Part shown: piece after piece, positions 52,301 through 60,900 of the stretch | How positions within the stretch are numbered: position 1 is the first letter of the stretch | Layout: each line of letters opens with the position of its first letter | Assembly: GCF_014654365.1 (NCBI RefSeq) | Contig: NZ_BNAY01000001.1 | Coordinates: 1,674,001-1,738,000, forward strand | DNA length: 64,000 nt | Reading direction: 5' to 3' | Source: Amycolatopsis oliviviridis | Lineage (GTDB): Bacteria; Actinomycetota; Actinomycetes; Mycobacteriales; Pseudonocardiaceae | The notes under the pieces: generated by a model | What the model saw: only the letters and a program-made list of their open reading frames with translations | Database searches by the model: none | Told to the model about the DNA's origin: nothing | Made by a program: the position numbers and the translations under genes

Positions 52301-54482
52301 TCAGGCCATCGGCGGCCACTTGTCCGGCCCGCAGGGCAAGACCTTTCTGGGTCGCGAACTGAACGCGGACAATCCTCACGATCACGACCTGATCGGCAAA
52401 CTCGCCTACGCCGCGGCCTGGTCCGACAAAACCATCGGACCAGACCACATCGCCACCCGAATGGCCCACGAAGGCATCACCGGATCACAACACACCCTCA
52501 CCGAACTGGTCACCCAAGCGACCCACGAAGCCACCCTCAACGGCGACCGGCTGGTGCGGCTGTCCGCCGACAACCCCGACCATCACGACGCCATCCAGGC
52601 CCGGCTCGGCGGAATCGTGATCTTCAAAGGCGAGCTCAGGGATGCCGACCGCCTGCCCGAACTGGTAAAAGCGATGCGAACCCGGCACATCACCGGCCCT
52701 CAGGAGGAGTTGCGGCAGCGCGCCCTCGACTTCCTGCACGCAAGTACAGCAAGACTACTCGTCGATCCCGACTTCGCCATCGACACGTCATTCGTCAACC
52801 TCGACCTCTCAGCTGAATCCACCACCGCTCCCGAAGAGACGACAACGACCCCGGCGCGCAAACTCAACCCCGAGGACCCCCGACATCAGACAGCGATCGC
52901 CGAACTCGCCCGGCAAGTCGTCGACGAACACGGAAACATCGGAAAAGAAGCCCTTCGATTCCACCTTTCCCAAAAGGGCGTTGATTCGACCAAAAAGGGA
53001 ATACACCCGGCAATCACCAGAGCACGACAACAAGCTTCCGCCGACGGTTCGACCTGGCACCCTGTCTACCGCGCCAGCAAACGCGAGGAGGTGCTCGACC
53101 TCGACACACCCAACGACCTCACCGTCGCACTATGGCAACTCGCGATCGATCACCCCACCGAGAACGCGGCGACAATAGCCCGCCTCGCCGAACAGTCCGG
53201 CTTCGCCAGCAAGGGAAGCACGATGGTAAAAGCGGCCGAAGCAGCCATCGAAGTCGCGGAGAAACACCGGCGCCGCCATCCCGCCATGTCCATAAAAGAC
53301 GCCGAAAACCTCGACCCGATCAACTCGCTCATCAACGCCATCCTCACCATCGAACCTCACCTCAAGACACCCGAGATAATCCGTCGCCTGCATCGATTCA
53401 ACGTACGCGGGGACACCGGGAAACTCGAAAAGACGGTGAACGCCAGGCGACGCGAGCACCACCACGACCCCGGCGCGGAACCCGCCGCACGAGAACTCCT
53501 CACACTGCGACCCGAACCTCTTTTCCTAGGCCGGCACCTGAACGCCGACAACCCCCGCGATCACGACCTGATCGGCAAACTCGCCTACGCCGCGGCCTGG
53601 TCCGACAAAACCATCGGACCAGACCACATCGCCACCCGAATGGCCCACGAAGGCATCACCGGATCACAACACACCCTCACCGAACTGGTCACCCAAGCGA
53701 CCCACGAAGCCACCCTCAACGGCGACCGGCTGGCCGACTTGCCGGCAGGCCTGCCGGAGAATCGGGACGCCGTCTCACACCGCGTCGGCGAGATCGTACG
53801 ATTCAATCCCTGGCTTCGCGAATTGCCGCCTTCCGAGAGGATCACCGCACTGGTGACCCAGATGCGGATCCGCCACATCACCGGCTCCGGCGACGCGCTG
53901 CGGGAACACGCGGAAGCCGTTTACGACGACGGAGCCGGCCTCCCTCCGGATACCACCACGTTCACGGTTGCCGCGTCCGGCGGACCAGTACAGGTCATAC
54001 CCTTTTCCCGCGGCGCTGCCTTCGTCAAGGCGACCTACGCACCTCACGTTCTCAATGCCTTTCCGCATGCTTCGCCCGGCACGTTACGTATCGTCGTCCC
54101 ACGGGAGCATCACCTCGACGGGGCTTTCCTGCTACCCGGTGCCGATGGGAACCACGTTCCTCACGACGCCCGGCAGTTGTTCGACGTGATCGCCGCCTTC
54201 CCCCTCGATTGGGACCAGTTCGGCCATCTCGAACTCTGGACCGGCGTCCTCACCCGAGATCACGAAACGCACCTGAACGACCTCATCCGCGGTCATGGCC
54301 ACCTCGGCCATCTCGAGCTTGTCCTCGCAGCCCGCGGCAGGACCGTCTACATCACCCGTGACGGCAGGAATCATTTCGCCCAGCCACCCGAGGGATTCAC
54401 TGGCGACGTACTCGCTCTCAGCGTCGTCAGGGCTCAGGACGATCTCGAGGTTTTCCTCACCGGCGCCGAGCCGCCGGAGTGA
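49347..54482 (+). CDS. Giant type VII effector-like protein 2, without C-terminal enzyme
   Basis: 1711 residues from GTG 49347, chosen because GGGAGG precedes it and the N-terminus then aligns with protein 1 (GEGGVHIPPDVRKFL, then LSWPES); ATG 49299 is an alternative. The order is export domain, hydrophobic helices (about 110-150), Pro/Thr-rich linker, His/Cys module 1 (about 605-765; H655 and C703), HTH-like B1 (785-985), A1 (995-1131), B2 (1172-1372), A2 (1390-1525) and His/Cys module 2 (about 1538-1702). In module 2 the His is kept (H1589) but the Cys is replaced by Gly (G1633). The protein ends right after this module, where protein 1 has its amidoligase. Modules A1 and A2 share 176 identical bases. 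It may be a decoy, a scaffold, a substrate carrier or an eroded effector. Confidence 0.85.
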   Translation: MGEGGVHIPPDVRKFLEFTLGLSWPESDDQGLVALWKAWEAFEDAAGVFEAAARAAGVAVPQVLEGETGEFFAHFLNTTIPDGVAGLGEAAGELAKMAQNAAADVYKTKVMFVVFAAFTLASIIHLMATLIGALFTGVVIAAARVALTAIWRALITRLGQLSLSGGLSQATKTALLKFAKDLAIKTGGFAAFGAALMGGTDFGVQARQIADGDRQGWDTKSLTSSFVGGALGGAFAGVFHSAAGGIRSTAFSLRDRLAIDPAHLDTLVKQTAGVTAQDIITTINKPLAALGDAAYATGQMITVIATAPLINLALGAPTGNPALGALGALSRYGGSHTNGTTPNVNLDTIHPPHIPDLTIPTAKPATGNSEAILDTPETLAAPPPYSAIAAQPELRAEKTPAHTTSSHAVGTLYTPPAPATATTAPAKATAAGDVAASPLTTGNDKPSGAISTGPKTGIAATTRDTAKPASNAASQAPGSVSSAERSSGSSKEPATDPVSRVSHTGSSTTASQAVARGADAGFARSAAAPSTMPAVLSPPQAQVIAGTPFPAPAAPSETTSNPTVGGAVSQEAQVTLAATFTTSAMDQVVPRPTHDGLTASTTTPGSTVYSPVEPVRAVPLADGGGVAFVTEAYTGNVLNAFPEPRPGVFRVVAHHDNGTIGLADEPGRRLVPHTLAQFLDVLTHLPPHVAAWNTYTDVELWACDLTATQHSQLAVAARAAFGTGLTLPHPGRLVHIAPDGDIRTTTTVPGDLPAGTLTLGPKRKAAAPSGESSRKRTEHAIDADDPDQLAAVALKVLQEHGDMDIRSLLVYMTGEGVPSSKKGSLRTILNNARETLRETDGLWRPTYRGKEIGNGTFDAANPDDLTVWLWRRAVARPNEDATAIARAAEEAGFSGKMDQLIANARLAISTAELDDRRDPVLQVREPEHRPRIESLIEILIASHDKPTANSIFGELRKRNVQGSQAELLNLLNEAFATPRTTRSALQAIGGHLSGPQGKTFLGRELNADNPHDHDLIGKLAYAAAWSDKTIGPDHIATRMAHEGITGSQHTLTELVTQATHEATLNGDRLVRLSADNPDHHDAIQARLGGIVIFKGELRDADRLPELVKAMRTRHITGPQEELRQRALDFLHASTARLLVDPDFAIDTSFVNLDLSAESTTAPEETTTTPARKLNPEDPRHQTAIAELARQVVDEHGNIGKEALRFHLSQKGVDSTKKGIHPAITRARQQASADGSTWHPVYRASKREEVLDLDTPNDLTVALWQLAIDHPTENAATIARLAEQSGFASKGSTMVKAAEAAIEVAEKHRRRHPAMSIKDAENLDPINSLINAILTIEPHLKTPEIIRRLHRFNVRGDTGKLEKTVNARRREHHHDPGAEPAARELLTLRPEPLFLGRHLNADNPRDHDLIGKLAYAAAWSDKTIGPDHIATRMAHEGITGSQHTLTELVTQATHEATLNGDRLADLPAGLPENRDAVSHRVGEIVRFNPWLRELPPSERITALVTQMRIRHITGSGDALREHAEAVYDDGAGLPPDTTTFTVAASGGPVQVIPFSRGAAFVKATYAPHVLNAFPHASPGTLRIVVPREHHLDGAFLLPGADGNHVPHDARQLFDVIAAFPLDWDQFGHLELWTGVLTRDHETHLNDLIRGHGHLGHLELVLAARGRTVYITRDGRNHFAQPPEGFTGDVLALSVVRAQDDLEVFLTGAEPPE
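52379..52554 (+). repeat. 176-bp exact direct repeat, copy 1 (module A1 of giant protein 2)
   Basis: Identical by eye to 53558-53733. It encodes the D-L-I-G-K-L-A-Y-A-A-A-W-S-D-K stretch and the following helices. The copies are 1179 bases apart, exactly 393 codons, so both are in frame. Flanking sequence is diverged, which points to recent gene conversion or duplication inside the gene. Confidence 0.9.
53558..53733 (+). repeat. 176-bp exact direct repeat, copy 2 (module A2 of giant protein 2)
   Basis: Second copy of the repeat at 52379-52554. Recombination between the copies would delete exactly one B-A module pair while keeping the frame. Confidence 0.9.
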
Positions 54483-54651
54483 GAGGAGTTCACCTTGGTG
54501 GCGCCCAGCCTCGGAGCTCGGGCTGACCGAAGGCTGGATTGGGACGCCGTTTCGCGCACTGTGCGCAGTCTGGCAAGGGGGCCGCGAGCGGCTGGGACGG
54601 TTCTAGTGAACGGTAAGGCAAAGGTGTCGTGGTCGCGGGCGGGTCGGTGGT

Positions 54652-54704
54652 GGGGTGAAGGCTCCCATCGCCGTGTCTAATGCGGTGGAGGGAGCCTTCA
54701 CCCC
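54652..54704. repeat. Palindrome with 15-bp perfect arms (GGGGTGAAGGCTCCC)
   Basis: The arms 54652-54666 and 54690-54704 are exact complements around a 23-base loop. It is a further sequence class of intergenic palindrome in this window. Confidence 0.8.
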
Positions 54705-54746
54705 GGTCACTCAGCCGCGTCGACCACCTCGCAGGCGGCGTCCCGT

Positions 54747-54801
54747 GTCGCGAAAGCCACTTTCGCGACGCCTGATGTCCCGAAAGTGGCTTTCGCGACA
54801 T
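54747..54801. repeat. Two tandem TCGCGAAAG-N3-CTTTCGCGA palindromes
   Basis: The first (54747-54769) has perfect 10-bp arms GTCGCGAAAG around CCA; the second (54775-54801) has 12-bp arms with one mismatch around TGG. Same GAAAG-N3-CTTTC class as 30728-30784. Confidence 0.8.
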
Positions 54802-54840
54802 GCCACGGCTGCCGCCTAACGGCGAGAAGGGGCGAGAGCG

Positions 54841-54915
54841 GTGTACGCCACACTCGCACAGATCGGCGTTCCGCCGGATGTGCGGAAGTTCCTCCAGTTC
54901 ACGCGCTTGGTGACG
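54841..54915 (+). pseudogene. Truncated remnant of a third giant effector-like gene (N-terminus only)
   Basis: From the GTG at 54841, which has GAGAGCG upstream, the frame reads IGVPPDVRKFLQFTRL. This matches the starts of proteins 1 (IPPGVRKFLEIT) and 2 (IPPDVRKFLEFTLG), and about 28 bases are nearly identical to protein 2. Similarity stops at about 54910, just before the 3' end of the converging giant gene at 54922, and the rest of the frame is antisense noise. The body of the third gene has therefore been lost, perhaps by the rearrangement that brought in giant protein 3. Confidence 0.75.
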
Positions 54916-54921
54916 GCGCGC

Positions 54922-57900
54922 TCAGGGTTCTTCGGTCTTGACCTCTGGATCGGAAAACTCGTACATGTCCCCGTAGTCGGTCAGCAGGACCCCGAACGGG
55001 TTCGTCTCCGGGTCGAACGCGTTCTCCAGCGCCACGAACACGTTCGCCGTCATCACGATCGTCCGCCGCGGCCGATCTTTGTCGGGTAACACGATCTTCG
55101 TCGCGAGCATCGACACATTGACCCGGGACGAATCGGTCCGGCCGTCCGAAGTGGTCGCGGCGTTGATGAAGGCGGACGAGTTCGCGGCGGCCTCAGCACT
55201 GACCAGGTCGCCCCGCTGCCGATCTCCCGTCTGCATGAGATACGCCGGGTAAGCCGGGTATCGCCTCTCCCAGTCAGCTTCCACGGCTGCCTCGGCTTCG
55301 GTTCTCATTTCGGCGACCCTGCCCAGATATCCACCGAGGTAGATCGCGATGATCTCGCCATTGAGCAGCGAGGGCTGAGCCGCGGCCGGGACCGCGCCCG
55401 GCGGATCGGCCAGGTTCAGCCCGAGCTGCCCGACCAAGACCTGCTCGTGCGGAGCGGTGTGCAACGGCTTGACCCGCCCGACGTAGACCTTGCGGCCCGG
55501 TTGCGGACGCAAAAGTACCTCTGGGCCTCCTTCTCGAGGCGGGACATAGCCGAGTTCGACCACCCTGCGCACCTCCTCCGCGACGGTGTTCTCGATCCGC
55601 GGCCAGATCCGCTCCAGGTCGCGCACCGCCGTCACGGGGAGCCGAGGATCAGCCCGGTTCCGGGCGATCTTCATGAGGTGGCTCTTGCCGCCGCCGATGA
55701 TCTTGACCTCGATCTCATCGGCTCGGCTCCGCACCTCCGGATGCACGCGGCCCTCGGCGTCGGCCAGGAAGCCGGCCACCCGGTACAGCGGGTCGGCCGG
55801 ATCACGCCAGTAAACGAGATCGTCCATGCGTTCGATCGGATACAACCCGGTCCGGCTCGCGGCGGAGAGGATGAAGTCCGGCGCCGACCCCGAGGAGATC
55901 GGCCAGGTCGTGCGGGAATTGGCTTGATCCTGCCAGACCGTCGTCCCGCCCGCGGTCGCCTCCCGCGTTCCGCTCTCCGTCGTCGTGTTGTACACACTGG
56001 CCAGCCGAGGGGCGGTGAGCAGCCCACCGGATTTGGCCGCGACCAGCGCCGGGACACGGTCTTCGGCCAGCCGCGCCAACCCCCACTGATCCACCACCGC
56101 TCGTATCCGCGGCGACACCACTACGCCTTGGTCGTCCAGGGTCAGGTCGAAATCGGAGAACCAGGACGAGCGGCTCTCCAACAAGGCCCTCAGCGAGGGC
56201 AGGCTCTGGTCGTTCTCCGGATCGAAGGACCGCACGGCTCGTTCGACCGCTCGCTCCGCGGGCAGCAATCCGCCCGACGTCTCCTCGACCCACCGAGGCG
56301 AACGCCCCTCTGCCAGGCTCGTCATCCCCCATCGCTCCACCATCTCGCGCAACCGGGGCAAGATCAGGCCGTCACCGTCGACGGCGAGCTCGTTCCACGA
56401 AATCAATCTTCCGGACTTCTCCGCGACCCACGCCGGCGCGCGTCCTTCCGCCAGCCGTGCCAACACCCAGCGATCGACCACTTCCTTGACTCTCGGCGAA
56501 ACCAGCACACCATCCCGCTGCTCGGGGGCGAGCGCCGGAACCGACCGCGACACGGCTTCGAGCATCGCCTTCAACGTCGGCTGTTTTCCACGCACATCCG
56601 GGTCATAGGAGAGCAGTGTGTCCACGGCCCGCTCGTACCCGGCTTCCGCCTCGGGAGTAAGGCCCGGCGCGGGCTCCGGACTCTCCCATCGTGGCGTGAA
56701 CAACTCGGCGCGCGACGCGGTTCCCGGCTCTCGCACTTCGTTCATCGACGACGCCACCGCTGCGGCGAGCTGTGCGTCGTCGGCCTTCGGCAGCGTTTGT
56801 TTCACAGCCGCCACCAGAGCGGCATGGGACAGTCCGGGGTCCTGGCCGAGCTGGACCCGAACCTCGGCCGCGACGGAGACGCGCAGATGGACAGGCTGGA
56901 CTCGGTGCCAGCCGATGCTGATTCCTTCCGCTTCCAGCCGTCTCTGGACATCGGTCGCGGTGAGGCGCGCACCCTCGTTCACCAGCTCGGTCACCCGATG
57001 CTCGAGCTCCTGGTCATCGATTCGCGACAGCGGGGCCATTCCTGCGTCGCGCCTCGCTTGGCGATACAACGCGTGAACGGTTTGCCGGATGACGATGTAA
57101 CCGTCCGCGCGAACCTTCTGTACCACCTCGTCGAAGGTGTGCTCCCGCGCGATCAGCTCACTGACCAGCCTCGGCAGATTTTCGTCCGCGATCCTTCCGC
57201 CGCTCTTCGTCATACGCTCCGGATCGACAGCCCGTACCGCATCGTCGATCCAGCCTCTCGGGGCGTACATTCCCGCATCGGTCACCGCAGCGGCCACACC
57301 CAGCATCGAGAGGTTGGGATTTTTCGCAAGAGCACTCTCCACCACACCGGAGAGCTCCTCCCTGTCGATACTCCGCAATCCCCCGACTTCGCCCCGCCTG
57401 GCGGGCAAGCGAGAAGGCATTTCGCGCTGGGACGTTTGCGCGACCCGGCTGATCGAGGCGAACAGGGTATTCCGGTCGGCGACATTTCTAGCAGAAAGGA
57501 GTTCGACTATCTCACCGACGCTCGAACCCGCGTTCTCGGCGATCGCGGCACGGACGATCGAGTCCACTTGCTCGTCAACAGAGGCTCTTGCCGCAGATTG
57601 CTCCCCGACCACCTCTTGCCAAAGGGCGCGAGCCCGATTCTTTCCGATATCCGCATACCCTTCCCGGGAGAAGCGCTCGTTCAAGGACCGCACGGTGTCG
57701 GCGTAAACGAGGGGATTGTCCCGCCCGGCGGCCTCGGCCTTCTCGGCCAAGGCCGCGCGCCAGGCCTCAGTGGGCACGTACCCGGGCGGGTCCGTGGTTC
57801 CCTCGCCGGGAGCCCGCGAGTGAGCCGTGTCGCCCATTCCGGCGATCTCCGGCCTCTCGGTCACCGTGGCGGCTCGCTTCGTACGTCCGGCGACCGGCTC

Positions 57901-60900
57901 CTGGGCAGGTCGTTTGCCCAGCCGGACGGGGAGCTCGTCCGAGAGACCGGAGGCGGTCACCTCGTCAGCGGACGAAGAAGGGCGCTCGGCTGCCGCCGCG
58001 TCGATCTCTTCCCGGGTCGCCGCGGGCTTCAAGAGGGCCATCGCCGCGCGAAGCTGCGCCGGGGTGACGCCGGGGTGGCCATCGAGCAGACCGTGCACGA
58101 CGGCGCCGACGGATAGTGATTCCGCACCCCTTGCCAATTCCTCACGCGCGGTCTTGATCATGCGGTTCAAGGTCTCGTTTCGGAAGGTTTCCTTCTCCGC
58201 GCGAAGGATTTCAATGATCCTCCGGCGGACGAGCCAGGGCTCTTTGCGCAGCATTTCAAGAATGCGCTGGGTTTGTCTTTCGATTTTATATTCGATGGGG
58301 AGACGATTTTCTGTCCAGATCCGTTTCAAGCTGCTCTGGATGCGGTAATCACCGACAGAGAACTCTTTTTCGCGGAGGCTGCGCGCGGCGTCGGCAATCG
58401 TTGGCTGCGAGTCCGCACCAAACTCCTCACGGAGATGGGAGTCCAGCTCGGCATCGTCGATCCGGTGCTGCGTCGACTCGTAGTACTTCGGTTTCGCCTG
58501 CCGAGGAGCGTCGGTTTCCTGCGGATTGTCCGCGACCACCTCCGTGTCACGATCATGGGTCGTCCAGATTTCGGCGAACCGGATCTCCGTGGTCACTTCT
58601 CCACGCGGAACGGGTTGCGTTCCCCGCACTGCATGCAAAGCTCTCCGCAACCGGTCAGTGCCGGGAGCCTTGCCGGTGTCAGGGTCTTTGATGTGCTCTT
58701 GGAGTTGAGTTCGACTGACCTTCTTCCCCGGGTTCATCTCCTCGAGTCGCCGAACCACCTCCCGCACGCGATTCTCCAGTTCGTCGTCGGTCATCCCCGG
58801 CCGCCTGCCCAGCCGTGTGCCCGTCCCCTCCGGCCGAGGCGATGTCGCGTCCGGGTGGAGGCTCCACACGGGTGGACTCGACCACGGGCCCGTGCCGGCC
58901 GCGAGGGTGCCGTCTTCGAAGACGTTCACTTTGTCGTGCAGGTGGTAGGCGGAGACCTTGAGGCTCCCACCGGACAGGACGTCGGCCCGCTGCTGAAGCC
59001 TTGTGACGACGGGGTCCGTGAGATCGCACGCCACGACGATCACCTGCTTGGCCGAAGACCACGGCACCAGGCTTCCGGCGATCGCGTCGAAGGCTTCGGA
59101 CACGGCCAGATCCGCGAAACCTTCACCATCGCGCGGCGCTCTGAATCGCCCGTCTCGATGTTCTCCGAACAACACGAAGGCGTCCGGGTCGGTCTCCCGT
59201 AATCGGGCGGCGGCGGCACGCACTCCCCGCACGGCGGCGGCGTCCGCGCTCCGAAGGAAGGCCGCACCGGCCAACCCCCCGCCGTTGTCCGGCAACGCCA
59301 CCACGGTGATCTCACCGGCGGAGGTCGGCAGCGCCCTTTCGGTCGTCCGCGAGTCGGCCAGTGAGGCGACCCGCTCCGCCGAGAGCAGACCGCCGGATTT
59401 CTCCACCACCCACGACTGTCCACGGGCGCTGTCCAGCCGCGCTAGCGCCCACCGGTCGACCAGTTCGCGCATCTCCGGAGAAACCGCGCGGCGTTCCACG
59501 GGATCCGGCACGCTGAGCTGCGGCCGCCACACCGAGACCGCGGCCAGCATCTCCCGGAGCGTGCCCTGAGTCCGGTTGTGCTCCGGATCGAACTTGAGCA
59601 CGAAATCGATCGTCTCCGGATCCACTGGCACGCTGGGAATCGTGGCGGCCCGTTTCGGCGCTCTGACGCCCAGCCCCGCCTCTTCGGCACTCCGTTTGTT
59701 CGTCGCCCCCGCTGCCGACGCCCGGGCAGGAACGATCTGCGGATCGTGCACCATCGCCGCGGTCGCCTCGACCAGCCCCGTTTCGGCGTCCGGCTGAATC
59801 TCGCGCACCCTCGCCACGAGAGCGGGTCCGGCGAGATCGGGTTGCTCGTCGAGAACGGCTTTCACCGTGGGGCTGAGCTCGGCCAGCTTCTCCCGTGCTC
59901 GCGCGAGCGAGGCACGCGCCGCCTCAGGACCGACACGAATCGGTGGGTCCATTTCGCGCAGGACTCTGCGGATCTCGGTATGTGTCGTACTGGGGCGGGT
60001 GATCAGCAGTTCGATCACCGCGTCGTCGAGACGGGCGTCCACCCTCCCCCGCACCGGGAAACCGGCCGCGAGCTTGGCCGCGGTGAGAGCTTCACCGGCG
60101 AGCTGCTTGCGGATCAGGATGTTCTGCTCGCGCAGAGCCGACACGAACTGGTTGTTGGTCAAGGCGGGATTGACGGCGAGCATCGCGCTCGCCCGCACCC
60201 TTAGCTCACCGAACTGAGGTTCCTGCTCCGTGGCGCGGGTTTCGCCGAAAGGATCGCCAGGCCGCCCGCCGACGGGAACGACACGGCCCACGGATGCCAG
60301 CAGGCTCCTCTCGTCCGCCACGTTCTCGCTCAGGAGACGATCGACCACCTCTTTGACGGTCGCGTCGGGCCTGTCGGTGAACGAGTCGCGCACGACCGAG
60401 TCCAAGTCGATGTCGTCGCCACGCCTGACCCGATCGACCGATCCGGCCTCGCGCCAAAGAGCGGCGAACCTCTTGTCGCCCACCTCGAACAGGTCTTTCC
60501 TTCCCGAGATCTGCTCGGTCAGCAGGTCCTTCGCGGTGTCTCGCCCGATGCCAGGATTCTCATCGACGATCTTCCGCAAAACCTCGCCTGCTACGTGGGG
60601 AGCCGGCTGTGTTCCCCTCGCCTCGTGCCAGGCGCGCTGGAGCAGGTCATTGCCCGGGCCCCGTCCGGTGACCGGATCCTTCAGCCGGTCTTTCGCGTGC
60701 CGCTTGGCGGTGGCCTGAGTCGTGCTGCTTCCGTCCTTCTCCAGGTCCGCGATCACCGCCCGCATGGCATCGGTCGTCTGGTCAAGGGTGAATTTGGGCC
60801 GCCGTGGCGGAACGGCTCCGCTCGGGGCACCGTCCGGGTGGAAGCTCACCGCCGGGACACGACCCGGCGGGATCAGGCCGCCGACGATGTCGCCGTCGTC

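Larger units (their letters stand above)
54483..54840. other. Intergenic region with palindromes behind giant protein 2
   Basis: About 360 bases. No gene is supported. It contains a GGTAAGGCA element at 54612, the palindromes at 54652-54704 and 54747-54801, and then the site in front of the gene remnant at 54841. Confidence 0.6.

Noticed and set aside
52379..53733. Direct repeats as insertion-sequence or transposon ends
   Set aside because: The copies are coding, in frame and inside one module type, with no transposase between them.
55447..58116. Long plus-strand open frames (also 61657-63678) opposite giant protein 3
   Set aside because: Antisense frames to a repetitive gene; they give no domain and no ribosome site.
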